Source: Alkalibacter mobilis
Lineage (GTDB): Bacteria > Bacillota > Clostridia > Eubacteriales > Alkalibacteraceae
Direction of reading: 5' to 3'
Length of the DNA stretch: 64,000 nt
Assembly: GCF_015594845.1 (NCBI RefSeq)
Contig: NZ_JADNRK010000005.1
Coordinates: 80,388-144,387 of the forward strand
This document shows, one piece after another, positions 9,434 to 19,040 of this stretch. Under the pieces are notes generated by a model. It did not search any database, was not told where the DNA came from, and worked only from the letters and a program-made list of their open reading frames with translations. Within the stretch, counting starts at the first letter, position 1. Every line of letters begins with the position of its first letter. Position numbers and translations under genes: made by a program.

Positions 9434-9462
9434 ATTTTAGGTAAAATTTTGCTTTTTGTCAA
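9434..9462 (-). promoter_or_regulatory. Sigma-A promoter of the PocR-AraC regulator, with operator in the spacer
   Basis: Minus-strand TTGACA (9457-9462), a 17-base spacer and TAAAAT (9434-9439). The motif AGGTAAAATTTTGC (9439-9452), nearly identical to one upstream of the mtg operon, covers the spacer and touches the -10. A protein bound there would block RNA polymerase, so autorepression is plausible. Confidence 0.6.
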
Positions 9463-9480
9463 ATTGTTATATAAGATCAT

Positions 9481-12030
9481 CTATTTGCAAATAACCTTTT
9501 GAGTTATGATATCAGAATATATTTCCATGTCTTTCGCTTGGATCACCTTGACTACTTCAGTCAAAGGATCCGCTCCTGGATCAAATTTTAATAGAAGATT
9601 TTCATATTTATTCATGTACTCTGGGTTGTATGATACATTTGGGTAACCCTCGAATATTGCCACGTAAAATATGTCTGATTCCACCATGTCCTGGAAGAAA
9701 TGACTTCCGTAAGAAAGTTCGGGCATGAATCCACCTATGTTGTATGAAAGTTCGCATATGGCTTTAACATTGCTTATTTCCGCAAAACTGACGGGTACAC
9801 CCAAGGTGGGCGTGGTCGTTCCCCATCTTCCGGGCCCCATTATCATTACGATTTTATCTTTCAGCGCATTGTTGATAGTACCAATAGTCCTTGCAACGGA
9901 ATATTTTCCCTGGTTGCCAAGTTCCATATAGCCTTTCGGATCCACGTGAACTATGTAATCCAAGGGCAGTCGGACGTTACCACCCATAAAGTTTCCTTTT
10001 ATGTCGAACAGACACTGGCTCTTATCCGTAATTTCCGGCATCTCCACCGGATCTCCCGGTCCTTTGGTCTGTAATGGTCTGCATTGAACCAAGTTTATTC
10101 TATAGCCACCCTTTTGATCGAAATTGGCGGTAAATTCTATGTCCACGGGATAATCGTACAAAGTTTCAAGAGTTGTCAGCATATCTCTCATTTTCACGGG
10201 AAAATCCGACTCCTTCAACAACTTGTCAAATCCGAGAATATAGTTTCTTCTGTTTTTAAATCCCAATTCCTTCATCTTCTGGTTTGTTTTATAATCCGGC
10301 TTGGCGAACATACTTTTGTCGGTCCCCAAGTCCTTTTCAATAACATCCTCAAGAGTTTTTTCGGTCAGGATATTTTCTTTAAGATCAAGCAGATCTACCA
10401 TTCTTTGGGAAAACTTGGACTCGTCCTCGTAGTCTAAAAGTGGGGACTGTTCCGGTCTGTCCAATGATATTATCCTTGGATAATCCCCCATGATCCTGTC
10501 CACGGCTCTGGTTCCCAATCCAAATACAAGCCTCAGCATTCCGGCATTTCTGTCGATACTGTCGTCCCAAACATAAAGATTGGAAGAGTTTCCGACACCT
10601 GCTATATGCGGAAAGAAGTAATCTTCGTGGTAATCTCCGGATACCCGCTGTACCAGTATTGCCATCTGTTCGTCCTTGTCAAACAATCCCCTTTTCAGCC
10701 TGTATGCAAGCGCTTCTTCTTTCATTGTGCTGGCATATATCCTCTTGACAGCATTTTCAAAGGCTTTATATCTTTCCTCGGGCGAACCTTGATTAACACA
10801 GAATACACTTTCATATTTGCCGGCAAACGCATTTCCAAAGTCATCCTCCAGTAATGAACTGCTTCGAACGATTATCGGTGATTGTCCGAAATACTCCAGC
10901 ATCTGCTGAAATTGCTCCCGGATAACTTCCGGAAAGCTCCCTTCCAGCATTTTTTCCTTCAATATCTTTGCATACTCAAAATATCCAGACATCTTCTTTT
11001 GATTTCTCCTTAACTTCCACCATCCATTTTGAACTATGTAGGTGTAGAAGATGTCAGAGCCCAGATAAAATGAGTCGTGTTGCTCAAGAACTTTATCAAA
11101 ATCATATTCCTGTCTTGTTTCCAGTATCTTCCTTGCTAAAAGCATTCCTACCGATTTGCCTCCTATGAAGCCTGTTCCGATCTGGCGTGTCTGCAAATTC
11201 AACAAATCAGCCAATGTCATATATTTTTTCACCATTTCGTTGATCCTGTCACTTCTTCCGATGATCAAGCCAATTATCAGATCCTTCATTTTATCCTGTT
11301 CTTCCTCAGACAGAAAAAGACTGTCTCTTGCCTCTTCAAACAGGTTGTTCCAATGGTCTTTTCTTTCAGGTTGTATGCCTGTAAATGAAAATATCTCCGC
11401 CAAGTCCGCACTGGCTGTAACGGGAGTAAATTCCGTCATCGTGGACTTGTGGGGTATGAACATGGTAGATGAGTATCTTTCCCAAACCTTGAGAGGGTGC
11501 ACATAATAATTGTTTTTTATGTGATAGAGATCAAATAAAACCTGTGTGGTTTCTCTGATTCGGGCTATTGTCGAATATGTATGGCGGTTCCTGAGAAGGG
11601 CGAAATATGCAACAGTCTCCAGTTCGAAAAGATACGGACAAGTGATCTTGAAAAAGTTTCCAATCATCAGGTCAGAATGCCAAAATTGCAGCAGTTCGCT
11701 CAAACAGTCGAATATGTAAAACACCTCTTTACCTTCACTGGTGATTATGTCGTAAACCTGAGTCCCGAATGACTCGAACCCTTGATCCGGGTCCAAATCA
11801 TACCATACTACATCAACATTGTTGTCGATGAGAGGCTCATGTTGACCAAAGTGCATGTATACGACTCTTCTTCCCTCCTTAAGGGATCTTTTTAAAAATG
11901 GAGCCACATATCCTTTGTAATCATAAATGGAATCCACTTGCCACACCACATTGTCACCCATTCGCAACATGCCTATAGCCTCGTCAAAACCTGTGATTCC
12001 AGTACTGACCTTGTTGTATGCCTTTGCCAT
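9481..12030 (-). CDS. KaiC-like domain fused to PEP/pyruvate-binding domain
   Basis: Protein of 849 residues. The N-terminal 220 residues resemble a RAD55/KaiC RecA fold (STGITGFDEAIGMLRMGDNVV and a Walker-B-like VFYIFDCLSEL). The P-loop is gone: VDSIYDYK stands where GxxxxGK[T/S] should be. From about residue 280 it is a PPDK/PEP-synthase-type ATP-grasp domain, with GFIGGKSVGM, IIVRSSSLLEDDFGNAFAGK, LRLVFGLGTRAVDR and the closing INLVQCRPLQ. The swivelling phosphohistidine domain and the PEP TIM barrel of true PEP synthases are absent. It may be a nucleotide-dependent phosphotransferase or signalling protein; its substrate is unknown. It is monocistronic, with a terminator upstream at 12119-12149 and the regulator gene beginning 149 bases downstream. 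Confidence 0.8.
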   Translation of the reverse strand: MAKAYNKVSTGITGFDEAIGMLRMGDNVVWQVDSIYDYKGYVAPFLKRSLKEGRRVVYMHFGQHEPLIDNNVDVVWYDLDPDQGFESFGTQVYDIITSEGKEVFYIFDCLSELLQFWHSDLMIGNFFKITCPYLFELETVAYFALLRNRHTYSTIARIRETTQVLFDLYHIKNNYYVHPLKVWERYSSTMFIPHKSTMTEFTPVTASADLAEIFSFTGIQPERKDHWNNLFEEARDSLFLSEEEQDKMKDLIIGLIIGRSDRINEMVKKYMTLADLLNLQTRQIGTGFIGGKSVGMLLARKILETRQEYDFDKVLEQHDSFYLGSDIFYTYIVQNGWWKLRRNQKKMSGYFEYAKILKEKMLEGSFPEVIREQFQQMLEYFGQSPIIVRSSSLLEDDFGNAFAGKYESVFCVNQGSPEERYKAFENAVKRIYASTMKEEALAYRLKRGLFDKDEQMAILVQRVSGDYHEDYFFPHIAGVGNSSNLYVWDDSIDRNAGMLRLVFGLGTRAVDRIMGDYPRIISLDRPEQSPLLDYEDESKFSQRMVDLLDLKENILTEKTLEDVIEKDLGTDKSMFAKPDYKTNQKMKELGFKNRRNYILGFDKLLKESDFPVKMRDMLTTLETLYDYPVDIEFTANFDQKGGYRINLVQCRPLQTKGPGDPVEMPEITDKSQCLFDIKGNFMGGNVRLPLDYIVHVDPKGYMELGNQGKYSVARTIGTINNALKDKIVMIMGPGRWGTTTPTLGVPVSFAEISNVKAICELSYNIGGFMPELSYGSHFFQDMVESDIFYVAIFEGYPNVSYNPEYMNKYENLLLKFDPGADPLTEVVKVIQAKDMEIYSDIITQKVICK

Positions 12031-12111
12031 AATTTCCCTCCATTCGGATCCAAATTCTCAGTACTCCTATATTTCCTATTTTATCAGAATATACTGAAAA
12101 TTAAAATTCAT

Positions 12112-12149
12112 AAAAAACAGCAGCCTTCATTTATGATATGATGGCTGCT
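12112..12149 (-). terminator. Terminator of metA-metY
   Basis: AGCAGCC and GGCTGCT arms (outer limits 12119-12149) with inner TCAT/ATGA pairing, followed on the minus strand by TGTTTTTT. It separates metY from the KaiC/PEP-domain gene. Confidence 0.8.
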
Positions 12150-12159
12150 TGATTTGTAT

Positions 12160-13464
<1,305 letters not shown>

Positions 13465-13471
13465 TTAATTT

Positions 13472-14389
13472 TTAAGATAAACTTTCCAGATCGAACGGTG
13501 TTTCCTGATAGACGTAATAATTCAGCCAGTTGCAAAAAAGGAGGTTCGCATGACCTCTCCATCTGACCACCGGATCTCTTCCGGGATCATCATCAGGATA
13601 ATAGTTGACGGGCACTTTTATATTCAAGCCTTGAGAAATGTCTCTATCGTACTCGCTTTTAAGGGTATCCCCATCATATTCTGCATGACCTGTTACAAAC
13701 ACCTGCTTGTTATCCCTGCTTCTTACAAGATAAACTCCGGCAATATCAGACTCTGAAAGGATCTCAAGTTCGGAAATCCTTTCAATGTCGGATTTTCTTA
13801 CTTCCGTATACCTTGAATGTGGCGCATAAAATTCATCATCGAATCCCCTTAAAAGCATTGTTGTATTGTTTGTTGGATGATGGGAAAAGATACCGAACAT
13901 TTTATCCTTCAGCGGATATTTTTTAATGCCGTAATGGTGGTAAAGTCCTGCCTGGGCAGCCCAGCAAATATGCAATGTTGAAAATACATGGTTTTTGCTC
14001 CAATCCATTATCTCGGTAAGTTCCTCCCAATAGTCCACATCTTCATATTCCAACTTTTCAACAGGTGCACCGGTTATTATCATTCCATCATATTTCTTTT
14101 GTCTGATTTCATCAAATGTTTTGTAAAATGTTTCAAGGTGATCTGCAGATGTATTTTTCGACACGTATGTCCTGGTCTTGAGAAGGTCCACTTCCACTTG
14201 CAATGGAGTATTTCCCAACAAACGCATCAACTGGGTCTCAGTGATGATTTTGGTGGGCATCAGATTCAGAATTATTATTTTTAATGGTCTGATGTCCTGG
14301 TGGGCAGCTCTTTCCTCTCCCATCACAAATATATTTTCCTTGGCCAGCATATCGATGGCAGGCAAGTTGTCGGGTATTTTAATAGGCAT
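13472..14389 (-). CDS. metA: Homoserine O-acetyltransferase, MetA type
   Basis: MetA-family acyltransferase of 305 residues that activates homoserine for methionine synthesis. Catalytic residues fall at the canonical numbers: Cys142 ([12 protein letters not shown]), His235 and Glu237 (VTGHAEYDG). Residue 111 is Glu ([15 protein letters not shown]). Work on MetA enzymes linked Glu at this position to acetyl-CoA use and Gly to succinyl-CoA, so this protein is predicted to be an acetyltransferase although databases often label the family succinyltransferase. That agrees with the O-acetylhomoserine sulfhydrylase gene next to it. I see no SAM riboswitch in the 150 bases upstream, only an ordinary promoter. 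Confidence 0.94.
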   Translation of the reverse strand: MPIKIPDNLPAIDMLAKENIFVMGEERAAHQDIRPLKIIILNLMPTKIITETQLMRLLGNTPLQVEVDLLKTRTYVSKNTSADHLETFYKTFDEIRQKKYDGMIITGAPVEKLEYEDVDYWEELTEIMDWSKNHVFSTLHICWAAQAGLYHHYGIKKYPLKDKMFGIFSHHPTNNTTMLLRGFDDEFYAPHSRYTEVRKSDIERISELEILSESDIAGVYLVRSRDNKQVFVTGHAEYDGDTLKSEYDRDISQGLNIKVPVNYYPDDDPGRDPVVRWRGHANLLFCNWLNYYVYQETPFDLESLS

Positions 14390-14461
14390 AAAATCACTCC
14401 TCGATTATTTTGTCGTGCACTAAACAAATTATTCATATCGAAAAAGTAAGATATGAAATGT

Positions 14462-14490
14462 ATTATAACACCAAGTATTAATTTTGAAAA
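14462..14490 (-). promoter_or_regulatory. Sigma-A promoter of metA-metY
   Basis: Minus-strand TTTTCA (14485-14490), a 17-base spacer and TATAAT (14462-14467). A small dyad CATATC/GATATG follows in the leader. No S-box or T-box pattern was found between it and the metA start. Confidence 0.55.
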
Positions 14491-14510
14491 GAAAAAAATA
14501 AATATATAAA

Positions 14511-14540
14511 GAAAAAACCGGGAAAATTATTCCCCGGGTA
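14511..14540 (-). terminator. Terminator after cooT-like gene
   Basis: Minus-strand ACCCGGGGAA / TTCCCGGT hairpin followed by TTTTTTC, eight bases after the stop of the cooT-like gene. Confidence 0.85.
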
Positions 14541-14548
14541 ATTTCTGG

Positions 14549-14737
14549 TTACTCTCCCAGCAAAATGCTGTGATCCACAAGAGTCATTTCTTTTATGTGG
14601 CCCTTTACAGTTTTTCTTTCACCAAAAATATTTTCCAAGAAAACCTCTGTGTCGCTAGGAATTATCTTGTCTACCGACTCCATCACTAAAGTTTTTTCTC
14701 CATCAGCGCCCAATACGTAAACATTAGATTCGCACAT
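14549..14737 (-). CDS. cooT: CooT-family nickel-binding protein
   Basis: Small protein of 62 residues beginning MCESNVYV. CooT proteins share the MCxS start, in which Cys2 is a nickel ligand, and a small beta-rich fold. The founding member helps nickel insertion into CO dehydrogenase in Rhodospirillum. The rest of this protein (VDKIIPSDTEVFLENIFGE, then GHIKEMTLVDHSILL) fits the family in length and pattern. It starts one base after the DUF3842 gene and lies downstream of the metal-importer genes, so a role in nickel handling for CODH/ACS or hydrogenase is a reasonable inference. No CODH gene is in the window. Confidence 0.85.
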   Translation of the reverse strand: MCESNVYVLGADGEKTLVMESVDKIIPSDTEVFLENIFGERKTVKGHIKEMTLVDHSILLGE

Positions 14738-14738
14738 T

Positions 14739-15155
14739 TTATTTTCCTCCCATAATATCTTTTAAAATTTTAATACAATAATCTATATAGTGAGGTAAAG
14801 GCTCGTTGACCGCACCCGCTATATAAATGTCGCATTTATTCAAAGGTACAAATATTTTTTTAGCCTTGCTCTTTGCTATGGCAGAAGCCATCTTGTCAGT
14901 CAATTCGCCGGTCATGGAATCAGGAACTAATATAGCTATGCTTCCCATAATTACATCCACATTTCCAGAATTGACCACTATGGCATTTTCTCCCGTGCCG
15001 CCTTCATTGGCTCCAGCCTTCAACATTGCCGCAGTTGCCAAAGCATTGGTTCCAAGTGCAATTACATGTGCATCCTGACCAAATTCCTGTCTAATCTTGT
15101 CAATAATGACCCGGCCTATTCCGCCGCCTTGTCCATCGATCACAGCTATCTTCAT
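14739..15155 (-). CDS. DUF3842 family protein
   Basis: Protein of 138 residues with a Rossmann-like glycine-rich N-terminus (IAVIDGQGGGIGRVI) and a conserved-looking GANEGGTGENAIVVNSG segment. It matches the DUF3842 pattern as I know it; no enzymatic function is established for the family. It is tightly coupled to the cooT-like gene downstream and lies 51 bases after the cbiO stop, so it may belong to the metal-uptake operon. A -10-like TATAAT at 15193-15198 could also give it its own transcript. Confidence 0.75.
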   Translation of the reverse strand: MKIAVIDGQGGGIGRVIIDKIRQEFGQDAHVIALGTNALATAAMLKAGANEGGTGENAIVVNSGNVDVIMGSIAILVPDSMTGELTDKMASAIAKSKAKKIFVPLNKCDIYIAGAVNEPLPHYIDYCIKILKDIMGGK

Positions 15156-15206
15156 TTATGTAAACACCGCCAAACATTGATATTTTAATACATTATATCA
15201 CATACT

Positions 15207-15947
15207 TCAGTTATTTTGCCCCTGTAAAATCAGCGGTCTTTCCAGGCTGCATTTTTCAAGCAACTCGTCATTTACCATTATATCTTTTGTTCTTCCATCT
15301 GCTACGACCGTACCCTGATTCATAACTATGGTTCTGTCGCAAACATCCAAAGCCATGTCCAAATCGTGGGTGGCAATTATTTTTGTGTGTGCAAACTCTT
15401 TCAAAATCCCTATAAGTCTTCTACGACTTTTTGGATCTAATGCTGCTGTGGGTTCATCCATGAGAAGTATATCGGGATCCAAAGATAACGCAGTTGCTAT
15501 TGAGACAGCTCTTTTTTCTCCGCCGCTAAGCTTGTAAGGCGGCCTGTCCTTCAAGTGCAGTGCATCTACTTTTTTCAACGCCCCAATCACACGCGCGTCC
15601 ACTTCTTCTTCGTTAAGTTTGTAATTTCTGGGTCCGAATGCCACATCCTCGTACACCGAATTCATAAAAAGCTGGTCATCCGCATTTTGAAAAGTCATTC
15701 CTATCTTCTGCCTAAGCAAGGGAAGTGTTTCTTTTGACAAATGAGTGTCTCCAATTATTATCTCTCCCTTTTGAGGCATCAATATACCCACCATCAAACT
15801 TAAAAGAGTTGATTTTCCAGCTCCATTTGCCCCTACTAATGCCACTGACTCACCGTGAGTTATGTTTATACTAAATCCATTTACCGCTTTTTTCCCGTCA
15901 GGATACATATAATCCAAATCTTTTATATCGATTTTATGATGACTCAT
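15207..15947 (-). CDS. cbiO: Cobalt/nickel ECF transporter ATPase
   Basis: Energy-coupling-factor ATPase of 246 residues. It has Walker A GANGAGKST, a Q-loop (TFQNADDQLF, the LF pair being typical of ECF A-components), signature LSGGEKR, Walker B ILLMDEPTAAL and the switch histidine in IATHDLD. With the CbiQ and CbiMN proteins encoded directly upstream it forms a complete group-I ECF importer driving Co2+ or Ni2+ uptake at the membrane. A single A-component is present, so it would act as a homodimer. Confidence 0.93.
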   Translation of the reverse strand: MSHHKIDIKDLDYMYPDGKKAVNGFSINITHGESVALVGANGAGKSTLLSLMVGILMPQKGEIIIGDTHLSKETLPLLRQKIGMTFQNADDQLFMNSVYEDVAFGPRNYKLNEEEVDARVIGALKKVDALHLKDRPPYKLSGGEKRAVSIATALSLDPDILLMDEPTAALDPKSRRRLIGILKEFAHTKIIATHDLDMALDVCDRTIVMNQGTVVADGRTKDIMVNDELLEKCSLERPLILQGQNN

Positions 15948-15960
15948 AATTTCCTCCAGT

Positions 15961-16758
15961 TCATATTAATAAATCTAAAATCATGGTGATCACAGACAAA
16001 CGGATAATTAAAAATCCTGCAAGGGCTATCAAAAGGAACAAATACGAACCTATTCCGGTGACGAAAGCTGTACCCATGCGAAAATCGCCGTCAAATCCGC
16101 GTAAAATCATGGCATCATAAACCCTTATACCTCTGTCATATGTTCTCAGCAACAGCTGTCCCAAAAGCGGGCCCCAAACATCGTGTCTGATCCCTTTCTG
16201 ACCCGGTGCCCTGAGTTTGTACGCAGTCCAAATGCTTGCGGCCTCTTCCATTAAAACTGAAATATATCTATAGGTCAAAAGTATCAGCACAACAAATATT
16301 TTCGGCATCTTTAGGATCCTCATGCTGTGAGCAATATTTTCAATGCCCGTAGTTCCTACGAGTATTATGGCTGAAGAAACGGTCAAAACACCTTTAACTA
16401 TCAAAGTCAGGAAAGAAATCCAGCCACCCGATATTCCGATCCCCAAAAAATATGTCATAATATCTCGGTCAAACACCGGATTAAATATTCCGACCCCCAT
16501 TACAAAAGGCATTGCTACAACCACTCTTTTAATAAGTTCCTTAGCGGGCATTTCCGCCAAGCTCAACATGATCAATGGATAGGCTGACATTGCAATAACT
16601 CCGCCCAACTGATACTTCCCGAAGGAAACTACCAGGAGAATATAGATCAAAGTCACTATCAACTTGATGGTCGGGCTTAGTCGGTGCATCAAGGTTTTCT
16701 TTCTCGAAAACTCATCCAGATATCTAATTTTATATAAAGCACCGGTTATATTTGACAT
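15961..16758 (-). CDS. cbiQ: Cobalt/nickel ECF transporter transmembrane T-component
   Basis: Integral membrane coupling protein of 265 residues with several hydrophobic helices. The two coupling motifs expected to contact the ATPases are recognisable: YKLRAPGQKGIRHDVWG and YDRGIRVYDAMILRGFDGDF (the A-R-G-type motifs of CbiQ). It lies between cbiM (17-base gap) and cbiO (13-base gap). Confidence 0.9.
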   Translation of the reverse strand: MSNITGALYKIRYLDEFSRKKTLMHRLSPTIKLIVTLIYILLVVSFGKYQLGGVIAMSAYPLIMLSLAEMPAKELIKRVVVAMPFVMGVGIFNPVFDRDIMTYFLGIGISGGWISFLTLIVKGVLTVSSAIILVGTTGIENIAHSMRILKMPKIFVVLILLTYRYISVLMEEAASIWTAYKLRAPGQKGIRHDVWGPLLGQLLLRTYDRGIRVYDAMILRGFDGDFRMGTAFVTGIGSYLFLLIALAGFLIIRLSVITMILDLLI

Positions 16759-16775
16759 TTGAAATCTCCCGTTTG

Positions 16776-17777
16776 TTAAGATTTTATTCTCTTAAATACA
16801 GATATCAGTTTCCCGACTCCAAGAGCCAATACCATGGTAATTATACCACCGGTCACCCCGGAGAATGAAGTTCCGGAATTTCCCGCGCCTTCCGATGTTT
16901 CTTTAAATCCGTAATCCGGTAAAAAAGCTGTCTTTTCCTGAATTCTTGCGAAAAACTCGTTTACCGGGTTTGATCCTTCCAATTCTTCAGTTCCCGTGGT
17001 ATTGAATATTGCCCATTCCAAACCGTCCGGATTTTCAGAAGCAAACCATGAAAGAAAGCCGCCTACAACTACGGTAGCTATCAGCACACCTACAATAACC
17101 TTTCTGATATCGATGTTTTTAAGCGGCTTTCTCTCGTTTGCGTGAGTTATGATCTCCGGTCTGGCATTCCAAACAAAAGACACTACAGCCGCAGTTATCA
17201 AACCTTCCACCAAGCCTATGGCCAGATGTATAGGTTGCATGAGCAATAAAAATGAAGTAAATGGCAGTTCAGTCTTTCCTGAAAAGAATGTTTGTAAAAC
17301 AACGCTGAACGCTCCCAGTTGCAATGCTACAACTACCGATATGACCGATGCTGCGATCAGCCTCCCCCTGGTGTATTTGTTTGAGATTATTTTTTTGTAG
17401 ATAAGCGGATATGCAACGTAGCAGGTGAAAAAACCCAAATTGAAAATGTTTGCCCCCAAAGCGAGCAAACCACCATCGGCAAAGAACAATGCTTGTATCA
17501 ACAGTACCGATGCCATGGTCAAAAACCCTGCATGCCCCCCCAGTAAAATAGCCAATAACATTCCACCGCCAATATGACCACTGGAACCAGTTGCCGGTAT
17601 GGTAAAGTTTATCATCTGGGAAGCAAATACAAACGCCCCCATGACTCCCATCAACGGGATCTTCCTGTCATCTAGATCTGTCTTTAGCTTATTTGCCGAA
17701 TAAGCTGCTCCCCCCGAGGCTGCAGCCCACATGGCGCCACCCACCGCAGGTGATAATAAAGCGTCTGCCATATGCAT
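16776..17777 (-). CDS. cbiM: Cobalt/nickel ECF transporter substrate protein, CbiM-CbiN fusion
   Basis: Membrane S-component of 333 residues. Residues 1-215 form CbiM/NikM, and the C-terminal part contains PDGLEWAIF, the hallmark of CbiN/NikN, followed by a final membrane segment, so the two subunits are fused. I place the start at the ATG at 17777, which gives Met-His-Met-Ala-Asp: in this family the mature N-terminus and His2 coordinate the metal, and AAAGGAG lies nine bases upstream. The longer frame from 17786 would abut the ribosome binding site and bury the metal ligand. Co versus Ni cannot be told from the sequence. The corrinoid cluster favours cobalt, the downstream CooT-like gene nickel. 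Confidence 0.9.
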   Translation of the reverse strand: MHMADALLSPAVGGAMWAAASGGAAYSANKLKTDLDDRKIPLMGVMGAFVFASQMINFTIPATGSSGHIGGGMLLAILLGGHAGFLTMASVLLIQALFFADGGLLALGANIFNLGFFTCYVAYPLIYKKIISNKYTRGRLIAASVISVVVALQLGAFSVVLQTFFSGKTELPFTSFLLLMQPIHLAIGLVEGLITAAVVSFVWNARPEIITHANERKPLKNIDIRKVIVGVLIATVVVGGFLSWFASENPDGLEWAIFNTTGTEELEGSNPVNEFFARIQEKTAFLPDYGFKETSEGAGNSGTSFSGVTGGIITMVLALGVGKLISVFKRIKS

Positions 17778-17800
17778 TATCAACATCTCCTTTGATTAAA

Positions 17801-17847
17801 TAATAAAAAACTCATGAAGACATACCCAAATAGGCCTCTTCATGAGT
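17801..17847 (-). terminator. Leader terminator (attenuator) upstream of cbiM
   Basis: Perfect 11-base stem (ACTCATGAAGA with TCTTCATGAGT, 17810-17847), 16-base loop, then TTTTTTATTA on the minus strand. It lies between a good promoter (17905-17933) and the cbiM ribosome binding site, so transcripts must read through it to reach the importer genes. Confidence 0.8.
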
Positions 17848-17904
17848 CTGGTTTCAAAACATTTCATTTAACGCAACTAAGATCTTCTTGATCTCTCTAT
17901 ACAA

Positions 17905-17933
17905 AATATAACACTTCGCTATTTATTTGTCAA
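17905..17933 (-). promoter_or_regulatory. Consensus sigma-A promoter of the cbiMQO operon
   Basis: Minus-strand TTGACA (17928-17933), a 17-base spacer and TATATT (17905-17910). The expected start near 17898 gives a leader of about 120 bases. The leader holds a small AGATC/GATCT hairpin, a 23-codon reading frame (17800-17871, no clear ribosome binding site) and the attenuator hairpin. Confidence 0.8.
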
Positions 17934-17949
17934 TGATTTTGATTTCGCT

Positions 17950-18585
17950 TTAATCGTACATCCCAAATGACGTGGGCAACTTGCAGCCATTACTAAAATA
18001 TGCTATTCCCAAGTCAGGAAGTACCGCCAAATCTTCGGCATTAAAATAGTTGCTGATGTTTTGGTCGAAAAGGATGTTTGCTTCTGGTCCGAATTCGTCA
18101 TCTCCAAGCCAACAGATAAACGTCATTGGAACATGGTCCACGATCATGAATTCCCTTCCGTCATCTCCAGTTTTAGTTTTTCTAAATTTATTTGGATCCG
18201 CAAATCTGAATAAATCTTTGTTTTCTTGAAATTTTTCAGCCAACTTGTCCAAGGTTCTTTTTTTAAAATTGGGATAATAAATTTGACCATCGGGTATTTC
18301 TTTGTAGGTTATGCACTTTTCTTCCAATGGTACATGCACCCCATTTCCCAGAAATCTCAAAACCAATATTCCGATCACGTATGAATCGACAACATCACCC
18401 GACTGATCACGAATGATCCCATCAGGCCAGCTGACTTTATATTTTTCTCCCATTATATGTATTTCAAATTCATTCTTGTCCGCATCATAGGGAACATGCA
18501 GTCTTTTTTCGATTTCCGACGGATCTCTCCTGCTGAAATTTTTTAAGGCATATTCAAAGGGAACCCTTCCCTGTCTGTCATCCAT
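17950..18585 (-). CDS. DUF3786 family protein
   Basis: Protein of 211 residues with the composition of a soluble cytoplasmic protein. It contains VVDSYVIGILVLRFLGNG, a VPLEEKCITYKEIPDGQIYY segment and VDHVPMTFICWLGDDEFGPE followed by ANILFDQNISNYFNAEDLAVL, which I recognise as the DUF3786 pattern. The family is common in acetogens, sulfate reducers and methanogens next to CODH or corrinoid genes, but its function is unknown. It is followed by the separately promoted cbiM operon, whose -35 lies 17 bases after its stop. Divergent transcription starts upstream toward the glutaredoxin gene. Confidence 0.75.
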   Translation of the reverse strand: MDDRQGRVPFEYALKNFSRRDPSEIEKRLHVPYDADKNEFEIHIMGEKYKVSWPDGIIRDQSGDVVDSYVIGILVLRFLGNGVHVPLEEKCITYKEIPDGQIYYPNFKKRTLDKLAEKFQENKDLFRFADPNKFRKTKTGDDGREFMIVDHVPMTFICWLGDDEFGPEANILFDQNISNYFNAEDLAVLPDLGIAYFSNGCKLPTSFGMYD

Positions 18586-18663
18586 AAAATTTCCCCTTTA
18601 CGTACTCTTTTCTACATAGTATAATTTTTTTGACAAAAATTCAACATAATAAGAAATTTTCAT

Positions 18664-18689
18664 GTTTAAAAAGTATAAACTTCGGGTAA
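18664..18689 (+). promoter_or_regulatory. Sigma-B-type promoter of glutaredoxin-rubrerythrin
   Basis: GTTTAA (18664-18669), a 14-base spacer and GGGTAA (18684-18689). This matches the Bacillus sigma-B consensus GTTTAA-N12-15-GGGTAT with one -10 mismatch. It lies 39 bases upstream of the glutaredoxin start, and a sigB gene is in this window. Confidence 0.75.
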
Positions 18690-18728
18690 AAAAAAATTCA
18701 TGGTGCTGCTGGGAGGTATTTAAAAAAG

Positions 18729-18983
18729 ATGAAAGAAGTAAAACTATATACCTGGAGCTATTGCCCTTACTGTAAAAGAGCGATTGCCCTCTTGGACAAA
18801 AAGAAAATAGACTATGTAGAAATCGGTATTGACGGAGATTCTCAAAAATTTAACGAACTGTCTTTAAAAACGGGTCACAAGTCCGTACCGTTCGTTTTTA
18901 TCAACAATGAATTCATCGGAGGCTTTGCAGAATTGAAAGCCTTGAATAACTCTTCAGCGCTGGATAAAATCCTGGGGAAATGA
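18729..18983 (+). CDS. Glutaredoxin
   Basis: Thioredoxin-fold protein of 84 residues with the dithiol active site CPYC (Cys12, Cys15). The glutathione/cis-proline region is SVPFVFINNEFIGG. Size and motifs fit GrxC/NrdH-like glutaredoxins, which reduce disulfides using glutathione or, in Clostridia, another low-molecular thiol or thioredoxin reductase. It is the first gene of a two-gene unit with rubrerythrin, 57 bases apart, behind a sigma-B-type promoter, so a stress role is likely. The ribosome binding site GGGAGGT is eleven bases from the ATG, a little far. Confidence 0.92.
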   Translation: MKEVKLYTWSYCPYCKRAIALLDKKKIDYVEIGIDGDSQKFNELSLKTGHKSVPFVFINNEFIGGFAELKALNNSSALDKILGK

Positions 18984-19040
18984 TATAATTTCATCACGAT
19001 TAAAAATCAAGACAACTGAAATCACTTAGGAGGTATTTTA

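Noticed and set aside
14390..14548. SAM riboswitch or T-box upstream of metA
   Set aside because: The leader lacks the conserved S-box stems and the T-box sequence; only a sigma-A promoter and a small dyad are visible.
17848..17900. Cobalamin riboswitch upstream of cbiM
   Set aside because: The leader before the terminator is only about 50 bases and has no B12 box (GCCACTG-like element).
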